A stretch of DNA of 64,000 nt from Candidatus Zhuqueibacterota bacterium. Its GTDB lineage: Bacteria; Zhuqueibacterota; Zhuqueibacteria; Zhuqueibacterales; Zhuqueibacteraceae. The position numbers and the translations under genes were made by a program. Numbering within the stretch: the stretch's first letter is position 1; every line of letters starts with the position of its first letter. The stretch lies in the NCBI GenBank assembly GCA_022616415.1, contig JAKEEU010000336.1:1-64000 (forward strand), read 5' to 3'. Shown piece after piece: positions 8,280 through 15,702 of this stretch. Under the pieces are notes generated by a model that was not told the origin of the DNA, ran no database searches, and saw only the letters and a list, made by a program, of their open reading frames with translations.

Positions 8280-9611
8280 TTATTCTTTCGGCAACCCCTT
8301 TTTCGCAATCATCTCCATCACTTCGCAGAACAAATCAAGCTCCTGGAGCGTCGTGTACACATTCGGTGTGATGCGGATGCCTTTGAACTCGTCGTGCAGA
8401 ATAGGCACGGTGAAAATTTTGTGTTTGTTCATCAAATAGTCGCTGACGGCTTTGGGATCTGTGCCTTCGATATGCACGTTGGCAATAGCGCAAGACATGG
8501 TGTCATCGAACGACGTGTTGAAACGAACATTCGGCAGTGATTTTAAATTGTTCATCCAATAGCGCGAAAGATAGCGCAGCCTTTTCTCCTTGCGCTCGCC
8601 GCCGAGGCCGTTGTGAAAAAGAATCGCTTCGCCGATGGCTAAATGCGGCGCGGCGGAGTGCGTTCCGATCTCCTCGAACTTGCGGATGTCGCCGGCCTGT
8701 TTTTTCTCGGCGGCCATCAGCGGCCAGATTTTCTCGATCTTGTCGCGCTTCACATACAACAAGCCGGTTCCCTTCGGCGCGAAGAGCCACTTGTGCAAGC
8801 TCGTGCCGAAATAATCACAGCCGATGTCGCTCTGCTTGAAATTGAACTGCGCAAACGAATGCGCGCCATCCACGATGACTTCAATGCCTTTAGATCGCGC
8901 CAACTCGCAAACCGCTTTCACTGGCGTGATTTGGCCGGTGATATTGACCATGTGTGACATGAGAATCAACTTCGTGCGGCTGGTGATGCCGTTCTCAAAA
9001 GAAGCGGTAATCTCATCGAGATTTTTTGGGGGAATCGGAATTTTCACGAGTTTCAACTTCAAGCCTTCGCGCAGCTCGCGTTGGCGGAGAGTGGTGAGCA
9101 TGCGGCCATAATCTTGCGTGGTCGAAAGCACCTCGTCGCCGGATTTCAAGTCCATGCCCATGAGTAGAATTTCCAGCGACTCAGAGGCATTGCGTGTGAC
9201 AGCAATTTCCTCGCGATCGCAGCCAAAAATTTCCGCGAGTCCGGTACGAATCGTTTCCACTTGTGGCTCCAAGATTTGCCACATCGTGTAGGCCGTCGCA
9301 TCTTCCTGCTGCCATTGATAGCGTACCAATGCTTCGGTCACAATTCGCGGCGAGGGCGAAACACCGCCGTTGTTCAAATTGACGATCCCGCGCGTAACCG
9401 TGAAAGCCTGTTGAATCTCGAACCAGAAATCTTCGTCGTTAGCGACTTGATCCGGAGACAAGTGCGCGATACGCTTGGTTGCCGCTTGAACCTCGTCAAA
9501 TAATGTTGCGACATAAGATGAGGCGAATGCCATCATTCCCATGCCCTTCCCGATGGTCGCGAGAAATCGGCGACGGTCAAAATCTTTGTGCCTCGACACC
9601 AAATCAGCCAT
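8280..9611 (-). CDS. Tat-exported class V aminotransferase-fold PLP enzyme
   Basis: 443 residues. The N terminus carries a twin-arginine signal (FDRRRFLATIGKGMG), so the enzyme should act outside the cytoplasm. The catalytic body follows the isopenicillin-N-epimerase/cysteine-desulfurase subgroup: NLNNGGVSPSP near the start, VIVDGAHSFAQF with the PLP-binding Asp/His, and the Schiff-base lysine in GTSLHKWLFAPKGTG. GGAGG precedes the ATG. The reaction (epimerase, lyase or transaminase) cannot be told from sequence. An exported PLP enzyme of this type is uncommon. Confidence 0.85.
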   Translation of the reverse strand: MADLVSRHKDFDRRRFLATIGKGMGMMAFASSYVATLFDEVQAATKRIAHLSPDQVANDEDFWFEIQQAFTVTRGIVNLNNGGVSPSPRIVTEALVRYQWQQEDATAYTMWQILEPQVETIRTGLAEIFGCDREEIAVTRNASESLEILLMGMDLKSGDEVLSTTQDYGRMLTTLRQRELREGLKLKLVKIPIPPKNLDEITASFENGITSRTKLILMSHMVNITGQITPVKAVCELARSKGIEVIVDGAHSFAQFNFKQSDIGCDYFGTSLHKWLFAPKGTGLLYVKRDKIEKIWPLMAAEKKQAGDIRKFEEIGTHSAAPHLAIGEAILFHNGLGGERKEKRLRYLSRYWMNNLKSLPNVRFNTSFDDTMSCAIANVHIEGTDPKAVSDYLMNKHKIFTVPILHDEFKGIRITPNVYTTLQELDLFCEVMEMIAKKGLPKE

Positions 9612-9827
9612 GATCCTTCCTCCTCGTTAAATAAGCATGACGTAACAACGGATTAAACGGAAAGAAATCCTCGGACGTAGTGGGCGCAATCCTGCGGATG
9701 CAAGCCGTGCCATTCGTTGTTAATTTAGTCGATCCTGGGGAAAGGCACAAGGATTAATTAAAAATTTGTAAAAACGGCGGTTTGCAAAAATGTGGGGGGA
9801 AAAAAGACAATTTAACTGCGAAGAAAA

Positions 9828-9850
9828 CGTAGCCGGCCGGCCCGGCTACG
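9828..9850 (-). terminator. Hairpin terminator of the small membrane protein gene
   Basis: CGTAGCCGG (9828-9836) pairs with CCGGCTACG (9842-9850). In the minus direction it is followed by TTTTC. The stop codon of the gene above (9846-9848) lies within the hairpin. Confidence 0.6.
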
Positions 9851-10190
9851 CTATAAACGCTTGCAGGAGCAGAAAACTCGCGATGATAAGCAGAATGAAG
9901 GCCCAGTGTTCGATAGTAACTGCATAGCGCAAGTGCGACGACCTGCCGACAAATTCCCGATGTTTTTTTCTGTCACCCGAGGTCGCGGCCTCGGCGCGAT
10001 TCAACTTTCGTCCCAGTCGCCAGCATATCATGGCGGAAACCAGCAACGCAATGGCGATCGCGCCATAATGCTCCTGATAAAAAGATTTGTTGTTGGTGAT
10101 GGACTCGGTGATCACCTCGACCAGCACAGAATTGACAAAGACGATAAGAAGAACGACGAGTGGAACGGCCCAGCCTCTATTGATGAGCAT
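9846..10190 (-). CDS. Small three-helix membrane protein, unknown
   Basis: About 114 residues from the ATG at 10190, which has AAGGA upstream; the longer frame to 10304 adds a soluble stretch with no RBS. Hydrophobic helices are at the N terminus (WAVPLVVLLIVFVNSVLV), the middle (YGAIAIALLVSAMICW) and the C terminus (WAFILLIIASFLLLQAFIA), with a basic cytoplasmic loop between the last two. No family is recognised. It follows the Rieske module on the same strand, about 350 bases downstream. Confidence 0.6.
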   Translation of the reverse strand: MLINRGWAVPLVVLLIVFVNSVLVEVITESITNNKSFYQEHYGAIAIALLVSAMICWRLGRKLNRAEAATSGDRKKHREFVGRSSHLRYAVTIEHWAFILLIIASFLLLQAFIA

Positions 10191-10539
10191 AGCATTTCCT
10201 TTTTTGAGAAATCTTTTTAGATAAGAACGATTCTGGATTGGGGATACAAAAGCAATGCCACTTTGGTATGGACAATAGAGATCAAATATCTCTTTGATTT
10301 CCAAGGAGTATTTCCAGAAGCGTCGTGAGATTTTGTTTCAGCGTGAGACAAGTGTGCTGAGATTAGGCGAGTGCTACATCGGTGCGACGATTGCGCCGCA
10401 GAAAAGTGACGGGCGGGGAGATGAACGGTAATTTAAATTTTTACAAATAATTCTAATAACGGAGAACTGATTTTTTACAATGAAATTGTTTCAGCTTGAG
10501 CCATCTGTCCAATACAAAACGATTTCGTGAAAACCGGCT
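10191..10539. other. Non-coding stretch between redox gene and membrane protein gene
   Basis: 349 bases with no supported gene. There is a short GAGAT...ATCTC palindrome near 10285-10300, an AT-rich tract at 10430-10485, and nothing else that I can assign. Confidence 0.4.
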
Positions 10540-11640
10540 TTATCCCATCACCTCCAACCTGTGCGCCTTTCTCCCGCCGCGCGCGGTTTTTTCTTCGGCA
10601 TGAACGTGGCCGAGCAGGACACCCGCCATCTCGACGGAACGTTTGATCAGCTCTTTCGCGCCGTCGCGGAGCTCTTGGCTTTGCATGACGTCAACAATAT
10701 TTTGCTCCATGTCTTCAGCGTCCCAGCCGCGCGAGTGGGCGATAAAAGGAAATTGCGGAAAGCAGAAACCGATTTCCGCAAAAAAGCCGAGCAGATGTCC
10801 GGCCACGCCTTGCACATTGTCCTGCCCTCCGGTGATGATGAAGCTCGCCACTTTGTTGCGGATGAGCACGCGGTCGCGAATAGTGATTTGATTCTGCACG
10901 CAATTCAAGCGCTCGGCCATTTTATAAAACAGCGAGCTGGCCGCGCCCCAACGAATCGGCGTCGTCAGCATCACCACATCGCCCCAATGCACCAACGCTT
11001 CGTAAACTTCCGTCATTTCGTCTTTGTCATCCATCTGCGTGATCGAGTATGGCCACGTGCAAGCGTGTGCGCTTTTTGAGTAATAGCCTTCGCAATTGCG
11101 AAATTTGAGATCATTCAGTTTAATCAAACGGATTTCACATCCTAAATCCGTTGCAGCATGATCAAGCGCAATTTGCAGCAGCGCTTCCGAAGTGGAATAG
11201 CGCGGGTTGGCGCGATCCATCACCGTCGTCGAAATACCAACGACACGGATTGGCCCTTCCTCACGATGAATCGGACGAGACAGCGGGTGCGGCGCATGCA
11301 GCTTTTTGTGGCGTTGCGTCAGCGGTTCAACACGCAGCAGCAGATGGCCATTTTCGACGCGAACTTCATAGCTTGGAACAGTGTCATCTTCAAAGCCTGG
11401 CTCGCCAACACCGGTTTTATAATGAAACTTCCAATTATGCCACGGACAAACGATGTACTCGCCATCCAGCCGGCCTTGCCCGAGTGGCCCACCGACGTGA
11501 TTGCAAACGCCCAAGATGGCGCCAAATTCTCCGTCGCGGTAGGATATCGCGATCTTCGTGCGACCAATTTCGATTTCGGTTAGCGGCGACTTGTTGAAAT
11601 TTTCGATAGGGCCTAAATTTTGCCAAGAGTTTTGATCCAT
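10540..11640 (-). CDS. Rieske [2Fe-2S] domain fused to NAD(P)H-dependent flavin reductase
   Basis: 366 residues. Residues ~1-110 are a Rieske domain: GVCNHVGGPLGQG (CxH) and CPWHNWKF (CxxH) supply the two Cys and two His ligands, in a ferredoxin-like soluble context. Residues ~130-340 are a flavodoxin-fold FMN reductase (RVVGISTTVMDRANPRYSTSEALL; TTPIRWGAASSLFYKMAERL). The fusion would pass electrons from NAD(P)H through FMN to the iron-sulfur centre, or the reverse. It lies 17 bases after the preceding gene of the redox module. The electron acceptor is unknown. Confidence 0.85.
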   Translation of the reverse strand: MDQNSWQNLGPIENFNKSPLTEIEIGRTKIAISYRDGEFGAILGVCNHVGGPLGQGRLDGEYIVCPWHNWKFHYKTGVGEPGFEDDTVPSYEVRVENGHLLLRVEPLTQRHKKLHAPHPLSRPIHREEGPIRVVGISTTVMDRANPRYSTSEALLQIALDHAATDLGCEIRLIKLNDLKFRNCEGYYSKSAHACTWPYSITQMDDKDEMTEVYEALVHWGDVVMLTTPIRWGAASSLFYKMAERLNCVQNQITIRDRVLIRNKVASFIITGGQDNVQGVAGHLLGFFAEIGFCFPQFPFIAHSRGWDAEDMEQNIVDVMQSQELRDGAKELIKRSVEMAGVLLGHVHAEEKTARGGRKAHRLEVMG

Positions 11641-11656
11641 TGTTCATGTTCCTAAA

Positions 11657-12451
11657 CTAATTCAAACGCTTATAAGTTTTGGGATCAGCCCGCAGCACCA
11701 GCAAATTTTCATATTGAATCATCTCTCCCGCAATCTGCACCGGATCAGCGACGAGCGGCAGAATTTCTTTATTCACAGTTTTGCCATCCTGAGAAACCAA
11801 CAAGAAATAACTTGCCACACCCTCCAAATTCTTGACGGCAAAAATCGGCGGCACACCGCCGCTAATACAACGGATCGCGCATTCTTTGTGCGGCTTGCCC
11901 TCGCCAGGATTCATCACGCCGAGGTAACATTGGCTGTCAACGATCTCACCGGTGAGCTGAAACGCGCCGAGATTTTTTCCGGCTTGGCTGTTCAACGAGA
12001 AACTTGCCAACGCTGCGGAAACGTCGCCGAGCGGTTTGATCGCATCTGTCTCATCAATTTTGATCATCGTTTGGCCGTCGCGGTAAATCAGCGCGCCTTG
12101 CACTTGCACGCGCTTGCCGTCCATTCCTTTGACCCAATCCGCCGCGCCAAATTTGCCGTAGCCGGCGAGATAATATTGGGAATATTCCGGCAACGCGCCG
12201 GCTTCACCAGGACGCACCACGAGCAAAGTCGGATAAGGATGCTCTTTGACGATTCCTTCAAACGTGCGCACGTTGCCAAACTCATAGACGCTGGGGTAAA
12301 ACGGCTTTTGATTGATGACCAGAATGATCGCTGCAACACTTGCAACCGCTAAAAGCAAAATGACGACATTACGCATCATCTTGCCCAATCCCACCGGTGC
12401 GGCCGGCAGATAGCCGATATAAAATTCATTGTTGGTATTGCTGGAACCCAT
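11657..12451 (-). CDS. Membrane-anchored protein of the Rieske module, unknown
   Basis: About 264 residues from the ATG at 12451; a TTG at 12478 is the other possibility. After an N-terminal cytoplasmic stretch (NNEFYIGYLPAAPVGLGK) comes one membrane helix (VVILLLAVASVAAIILVI), then a large exported region. That region has an OB-like segment (VQGALIYRDGQTMIKI) and a conserved-looking Cys cluster (DSQCYLGVMNPGEGKPHKEC...C). The Cys spacing could hold a cofactor or disulfide. It sits directly upstream of the Rieske-flavodoxin gene, so it is probably a partner subunit. I do not recognise the family. Confidence 0.65.
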   Translation of the reverse strand: MGSSNTNNEFYIGYLPAAPVGLGKMMRNVVILLLAVASVAAIILVINQKPFYPSVYEFGNVRTFEGIVKEHPYPTLLVVRPGEAGALPEYSQYYLAGYGKFGAADWVKGMDGKRVQVQGALIYRDGQTMIKIDETDAIKPLGDVSAALASFSLNSQAGKNLGAFQLTGEIVDSQCYLGVMNPGEGKPHKECAIRCISGGVPPIFAVKNLEGVASYFLLVSQDGKTVNKEILPLVADPVQIAGEMIQYENLLVLRADPKTYKRLN

Positions 12452-12500
12452 AAGGTATTTCTCAAATAAGGATTTCAAGAAGCTGTTGCAATATAATTAT

Positions 12501-12695
12501 GACAAGATGATTTTTATAATAATCTTGCCAATCAAGTTTTAAAAGCAAAAAATAATTGGCAAGATCATGGTGGCAAAATGATTATTGAATAATCTTGCCA
12601 CCATCATCTTGCCAACCAAGCCTTAAAAGCAAAAACAATTGGCAAGATCATGGTGGCAAAATGATTACTGAATAATCTTGCCACCATCATCTTGC
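12501..12695. repeat. Tandem palindromes, GGCAAGATNATT word family
   Basis: Two full hairpins (12558-12613 and 12641-12695) repeat at an 83-base period, with a partial third copy at 12501-12531. The joining segment AAGCCTTAAAAGCAAAAAC is also repeated (12530-12557, 12613-12640). Each arm contains two copies of a GGCAAGAT/GGCAAAAT word. The same family recurs at 13549-13686 on the other side of the GxxExxY gene, and at 15628-15692. Confidence 0.85.
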
Positions 12696-12706
12696 AATAA
12701 AAATGC

Positions 12707-13510
12707 TCACGGGAAAAGCGTTCGGAATGCGATAAGATCATGATTGAAATTGACCCATTGCACTGCTTTCAAGTTTGTATGGCGAATCATGCGGCGAAGG
12801 TGCTCGGCATGCTGGCGTTCGTGTCTGGTAACAGCGGAGATGTTGAAAGCGGTTTTGGGATTGAGTAAATGTTTCTCTTGTTTGCCGATCAGCCGGCCGT
12901 TGTCGACGACTTCGATTTCTTTTACGACGTTTTCCTCGCCGCCGCGAAAATGTATCACGGCGTCATAAAACAAATCCGTGCTCAAAAACGCGCCCCAGTC
13001 ATTCAGCAAATCGACCACCAAGCGCTTCAAACTAACGCTATCCTCGTCCAAATCTTGCCACTCCGTTTCATCAAGCGAAAATTCATAACGCTTCGCCGGC
13101 GTTATGTTCGTCGAAACGAATCTGGATTCAACCGAAGACGGGCGCATATTGATCAGCTTGCCGTGCCGCATGCCCGTCAAAAGCAGATAGTTGAGTGCTT
13201 GCTTGTGATGTTCTCCGGCCAGAGCAAGTACGGTTTTTAACTCGTATAAAACTGCATTATTGAGCAACAGGTCCATATAATAAAATTTGGTGAAATCATG
13301 ATAAGAAACTTGAATAGGAACTTCGAGGGCGGCTTCTGCAAGTCCGGTTTTTTGGAATTGATATGCCAACTCACTCTGATAAATCGCTTCATCCCAAAAC
13401 CTTCCTAATTTTTGATGAATGGCAAAGGTCAAACCCATGACTTTGTAGTCAAGGCTATAAAAATCGTCTTTTGCAATCGGATTGATTTTGACATTGCACG
13501 TGATCGGCAT
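12707..13510 (-). CDS. GxxExxY-family PD-(D/E)XK-like protein, extended form
   Basis: About 267 residues from the ATG at 13510, which has a perfect GGAGG; the frame to 13552 has no RBS. The N-terminal half matches the GxxExxY family: LGRFWDEAIYQSELAYQF in place of the usual LGPGLLE-x-Y, then YYMDLLL and YELKTV, the D...ELK pattern of PD-(D/E)XK nucleases. The family is usually about 130 residues; here a second half of ~130 residues follows (SLDETEWQDLDEDSV; HERQHAEHLRRM). The gene interrupts the redox module and is flanked on both sides by the same palindromic repeats, suggesting insertion as a unit. Function is unproven. Confidence 0.75.
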   Translation of the reverse strand: MPITCNVKINPIAKDDFYSLDYKVMGLTFAIHQKLGRFWDEAIYQSELAYQFQKTGLAEAALEVPIQVSYHDFTKFYYMDLLLNNAVLYELKTVLALAGEHHKQALNYLLLTGMRHGKLINMRPSSVESRFVSTNITPAKRYEFSLDETEWQDLDEDSVSLKRLVVDLLNDWGAFLSTDLFYDAVIHFRGGEENVVKEIEVVDNGRLIGKQEKHLLNPKTAFNISAVTRHERQHAEHLRRMIRHTNLKAVQWVNFNHDLIAFRTLFP

Positions 13511-13548
13511 AAAAACCTCCCGCATTTTAAGCAAATGAAAGAATATTC

Positions 13549-13686
13549 GCAAGATAATTGTGGCAAAATTATTTTGAATTATCGTGCCACCATCATGTTG
13601 CCATTTTAAAATTTAACGGCAAAAGACCATTTGCAAGATTATTATGGTAAGATGATTTTTAATTGTCTTGCCATCATCATCTTGCC
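13549..13686. repeat. Two palindromes of the GGCAAGATNATT family upstream of GxxExxY gene
   Basis: Hairpins at 13549-13602 and 13633-13686, each with imperfect arms of about 24 bases and the same GGCAAGAT words as 12501-12695. They lie between the Rieske/ferric-reductase gene and the GxxExxY gene. Confidence 0.8.
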
Positions 13687-13709
13687 ACAATCATTTTTCA
13701 AATTCGATT

Positions 13710-14744
13710 TTATTTGATCATTGCCGGTTCCACATGCGTCCCAGGCAAATTTGGGCGCGGATTGACGAGCACGCGACCGTTGATGATCTTCACGTGAAAA
13801 GTCGGCACTTTCTCTTTGAACGGTGCGGGTGAAGCGCCGTCTTCGGGGCGATAGTTGAATCCGTGCCAGGGGCAGGTGACGAGACCGTCGATGATGCGGC
13901 CTTCGCCGAGCGGGCCGTTTTGATGTTGGCAGACGTTGGAAATCGCCGAGATTTTGCCATCATATTTGAACACAGCAATTCGCTCTCCTCCAATCACCGC
14001 AACGTGAGCACATTTTTCAGGAATTTCCGCAACACTGCACACATCAACGAAACCATCGGCGGAAGCTGCGGAAACTTTTGCATCGAGGCGTTTCTCTTTC
14101 CACGCTGCAATCAAGTGCAGTCCCAATATCCACGCCATGCCAAGTCCGAGCAAGGCAGAAAACACCGGACTCGTTTCCGCTTGCAACACGCCCAGCGTGA
14201 CGTGCAGAACGATCAACGCGTACGCCAGATACACGAGCATGTGCAGCGCCTTCCAAACCGGCGGCGTCAAATTGGCGAGCCAGAAATCATGGCTCGTCGC
14301 CGCCATGAGCAAAAGAATCACCAACGCCGCCAGCCCCAACGGTTGAAAAGGAAAATTCGGCAAGCTGGCATAGTGGGTGTTGCTGATGAACACGCTGACG
14401 ATGGGGTTGACATCGCCCTGGCTGTGAAATTGAATGATCGAAAATGCGCCGTGCGCCAATGCCAGGATGAACATCGTCACGCCGAGATGCCGGCGATTGT
14501 AGAGCAGCGGCAGAAAGCGCGGATTCAAACGGCACAACGGCCCGATGGAAAGAATGACGTGCAAGAGCAACAATGCCGCGGTGCCGAAGCCGCGAATGAG
14601 CAGCGTTTCCGCGGTTGCATTCGGATGCGTGATGAAGCCAACGGTGACAAAGAGAGCCACGTAAATGACTACGCCTGTAATCAACATGGCGTCATAAATT
14701 TTCTTTTGCCGATTCCAGGATACGGCCTGATAACTCAAGCTCAC
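13710..14744 (-). CDS. Ferric-reductase-type membrane domain fused to Rieske domain
   Basis: 344 residues, GTG start overlapping the previous stop (GTGA). Residues ~15-215 form six or so membrane helices of the ferric-reductase-like/MsrQ type with heme-ligand candidate histidines (RRHLGVTMFILALAHGAF; WKALHMLVYLAYALIVLHVTLG). Residues ~235-330 are a Rieske domain (SNVCQHQNGPLGEG; CPWHGFNYRPEDG), giving CxH and CxxH. It is likely to move electrons across the membrane between a heme pair and the iron-sulfur centre. It is co-transcribed with the two genes upstream. Partners and acceptor are not known. Confidence 0.85.
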   Translation of the reverse strand: MSLSYQAVSWNRQKKIYDAMLITGVVIYVALFVTVGFITHPNATAETLLIRGFGTAALLLLHVILSIGPLCRLNPRFLPLLYNRRHLGVTMFILALAHGAFSIIQFHSQGDVNPIVSVFISNTHYASLPNFPFQPLGLAALVILLLMAATSHDFWLANLTPPVWKALHMLVYLAYALIVLHVTLGVLQAETSPVFSALLGLGMAWILGLHLIAAWKEKRLDAKVSAASADGFVDVCSVAEIPEKCAHVAVIGGERIAVFKYDGKISAISNVCQHQNGPLGEGRIIDGLVTCPWHGFNYRPEDGASPAPFKEKVPTFHVKIINGRVLVNPRPNLPGTHVEPAMIK

Positions 14745-15253
14745 TTCGCAATCCTTTCGATAAATTTGCTCGTGGGCAGCATGGTTGCAGCAATGATTTT
14801 TTGATGTGCCAGGCTATAAAGAATCAGCGATCCGTCTTGTGTCATCGCCGGCTCGGGCAAAATGAAGCGCAGCTTTTTGGTTCCCGCCAATGCGCCGAGC
14901 AAGTAGACATCGTCCGGCAACTTATCTGTTTGGATTGATGGATGGGGATGCCAATAAACCAGTATGTCAGGAATTTTCAAATAGTCTTGCGGATGCAACT
15001 CGACAGCCAAACGCTCGGCAGGCTGTTGATCGCCGTACACCCGCGTGGTTATTTTTAGATCCGCCCATAAATCGCTTTTTTCAAATAACAAATGTGAGAA
15101 CGAGATGGCCGGCGGCGTCATCAATGCAGAAGGCGTGTTTTCCGTCGCCGGAATCGGTTTGCGTACGACGAGCCCGGCGACGAAAACGGCGGGCAAAACA
15201 ATGGTGATGGCCGCCATCATCCAGCGATGCCGGCGGCGTAGAGGTTGAATCAT
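14741..15253 (-). CDS. Membrane-anchored exported protein of the redox module
   Basis: 170 residues. One N-terminal helix (MMAAITIVLPAVFVAGLVV) is preceded by RRRHRW, then an exported domain (HLLFEKSDLWADLKITTRVYG; DILVYWHPHPS). Its stop overlaps the GTG of the ferric-reductase/Rieske gene, and its start overlaps the stop of the small membrane gene (ATGA), so all three should be translationally coupled. No family is recognised. Confidence 0.7.
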   Translation of the reverse strand: MIQPLRRRHRWMMAAITIVLPAVFVAGLVVRKPIPATENTPSALMTPPAISFSHLLFEKSDLWADLKITTRVYGDQQPAERLAVELHPQDYLKIPDILVYWHPHPSIQTDKLPDDVYLLGALAGTKKLRFILPEPAMTQDGSLILYSLAHQKIIAATMLPTSKFIERIAK

Positions 15254-15537
15254 TTTTTACCTCCGTCGCCTCGTTGCGCATGGTACATGCAAGCGGCCAC
15301 GCGATGGGGATTTTTCTCTTCGGGCGGCTCGTTCATTCCCTGCCACCAGCGCTTGGCCAGTAGCGGCCAGAACGCCATCGTTCCTGGGATAATCAACAAG
15401 CGAAAGCTGATGGTTCCCGCTTTGGCGGTCGGATCGATTTTGCCGACGCCTTTGGTGACAAAGAAAAGCGCGAAGATTAACCCGAGGCCGAGATAAATTC
15501 CAAACCCGATGAGCAATAAATTAACCAAGTCCATCAT
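15250..15537 (-). CDS. Small membrane protein opening the redox operon
   Basis: About 95 residues. AAGGA stands nine bases before the ATG at 15537; 15534 is also possible. Two hydrophobic helices (LVNLLLIGFGIYLGLGLIFALFFV; FRLLIIPGTMAFWPLLA) are followed by a basic tail containing RWWQGMNEPPEE. This short two-helix form is often seen beside cytochrome or ferric-reductase-like proteins, but I cannot name a family. Its stop overlaps the next start by ATGA. Confidence 0.65.
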   Translation of the reverse strand: MMDLVNLLLIGFGIYLGLGLIFALFFVTKGVGKIDPTAKAGTISFRLLIIPGTMAFWPLLAKRWWQGMNEPPEEKNPHRVAACMYHAQRGDGGKK

Positions 15538-15627
15538 CAAATTCCGTCCTTAATAATATAAAAAACTATACGAGATACGCATGGACGTGAAGGTAACGCA
15601 AAGCCTGCAACATTAGCAAATTGAATC

Positions 15628-15692
15628 GCACAATAATCATGGCACAGTTATTAAAGGCTTTTCATACAATCATTTTGCCATGATAATTTTGC
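15628..15692. repeat. Palindrome of the GGCAAGATNATT family
   Basis: An imperfect hairpin with arms carrying GCACAATAATCATGGCACAGTT and its degenerate complement. It lies between the PBP/VanX fusion gene and the redox operon, the third site of this word family within 3.2 kb. Confidence 0.7.
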
Positions 15693-15702
15693 ATAATTTT
15701 TT

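Noticed and set aside
12501..13686. CRISPR array
   Set aside because: Spacers are missing, the units are palindromic and imperfect, and no cas gene is present.
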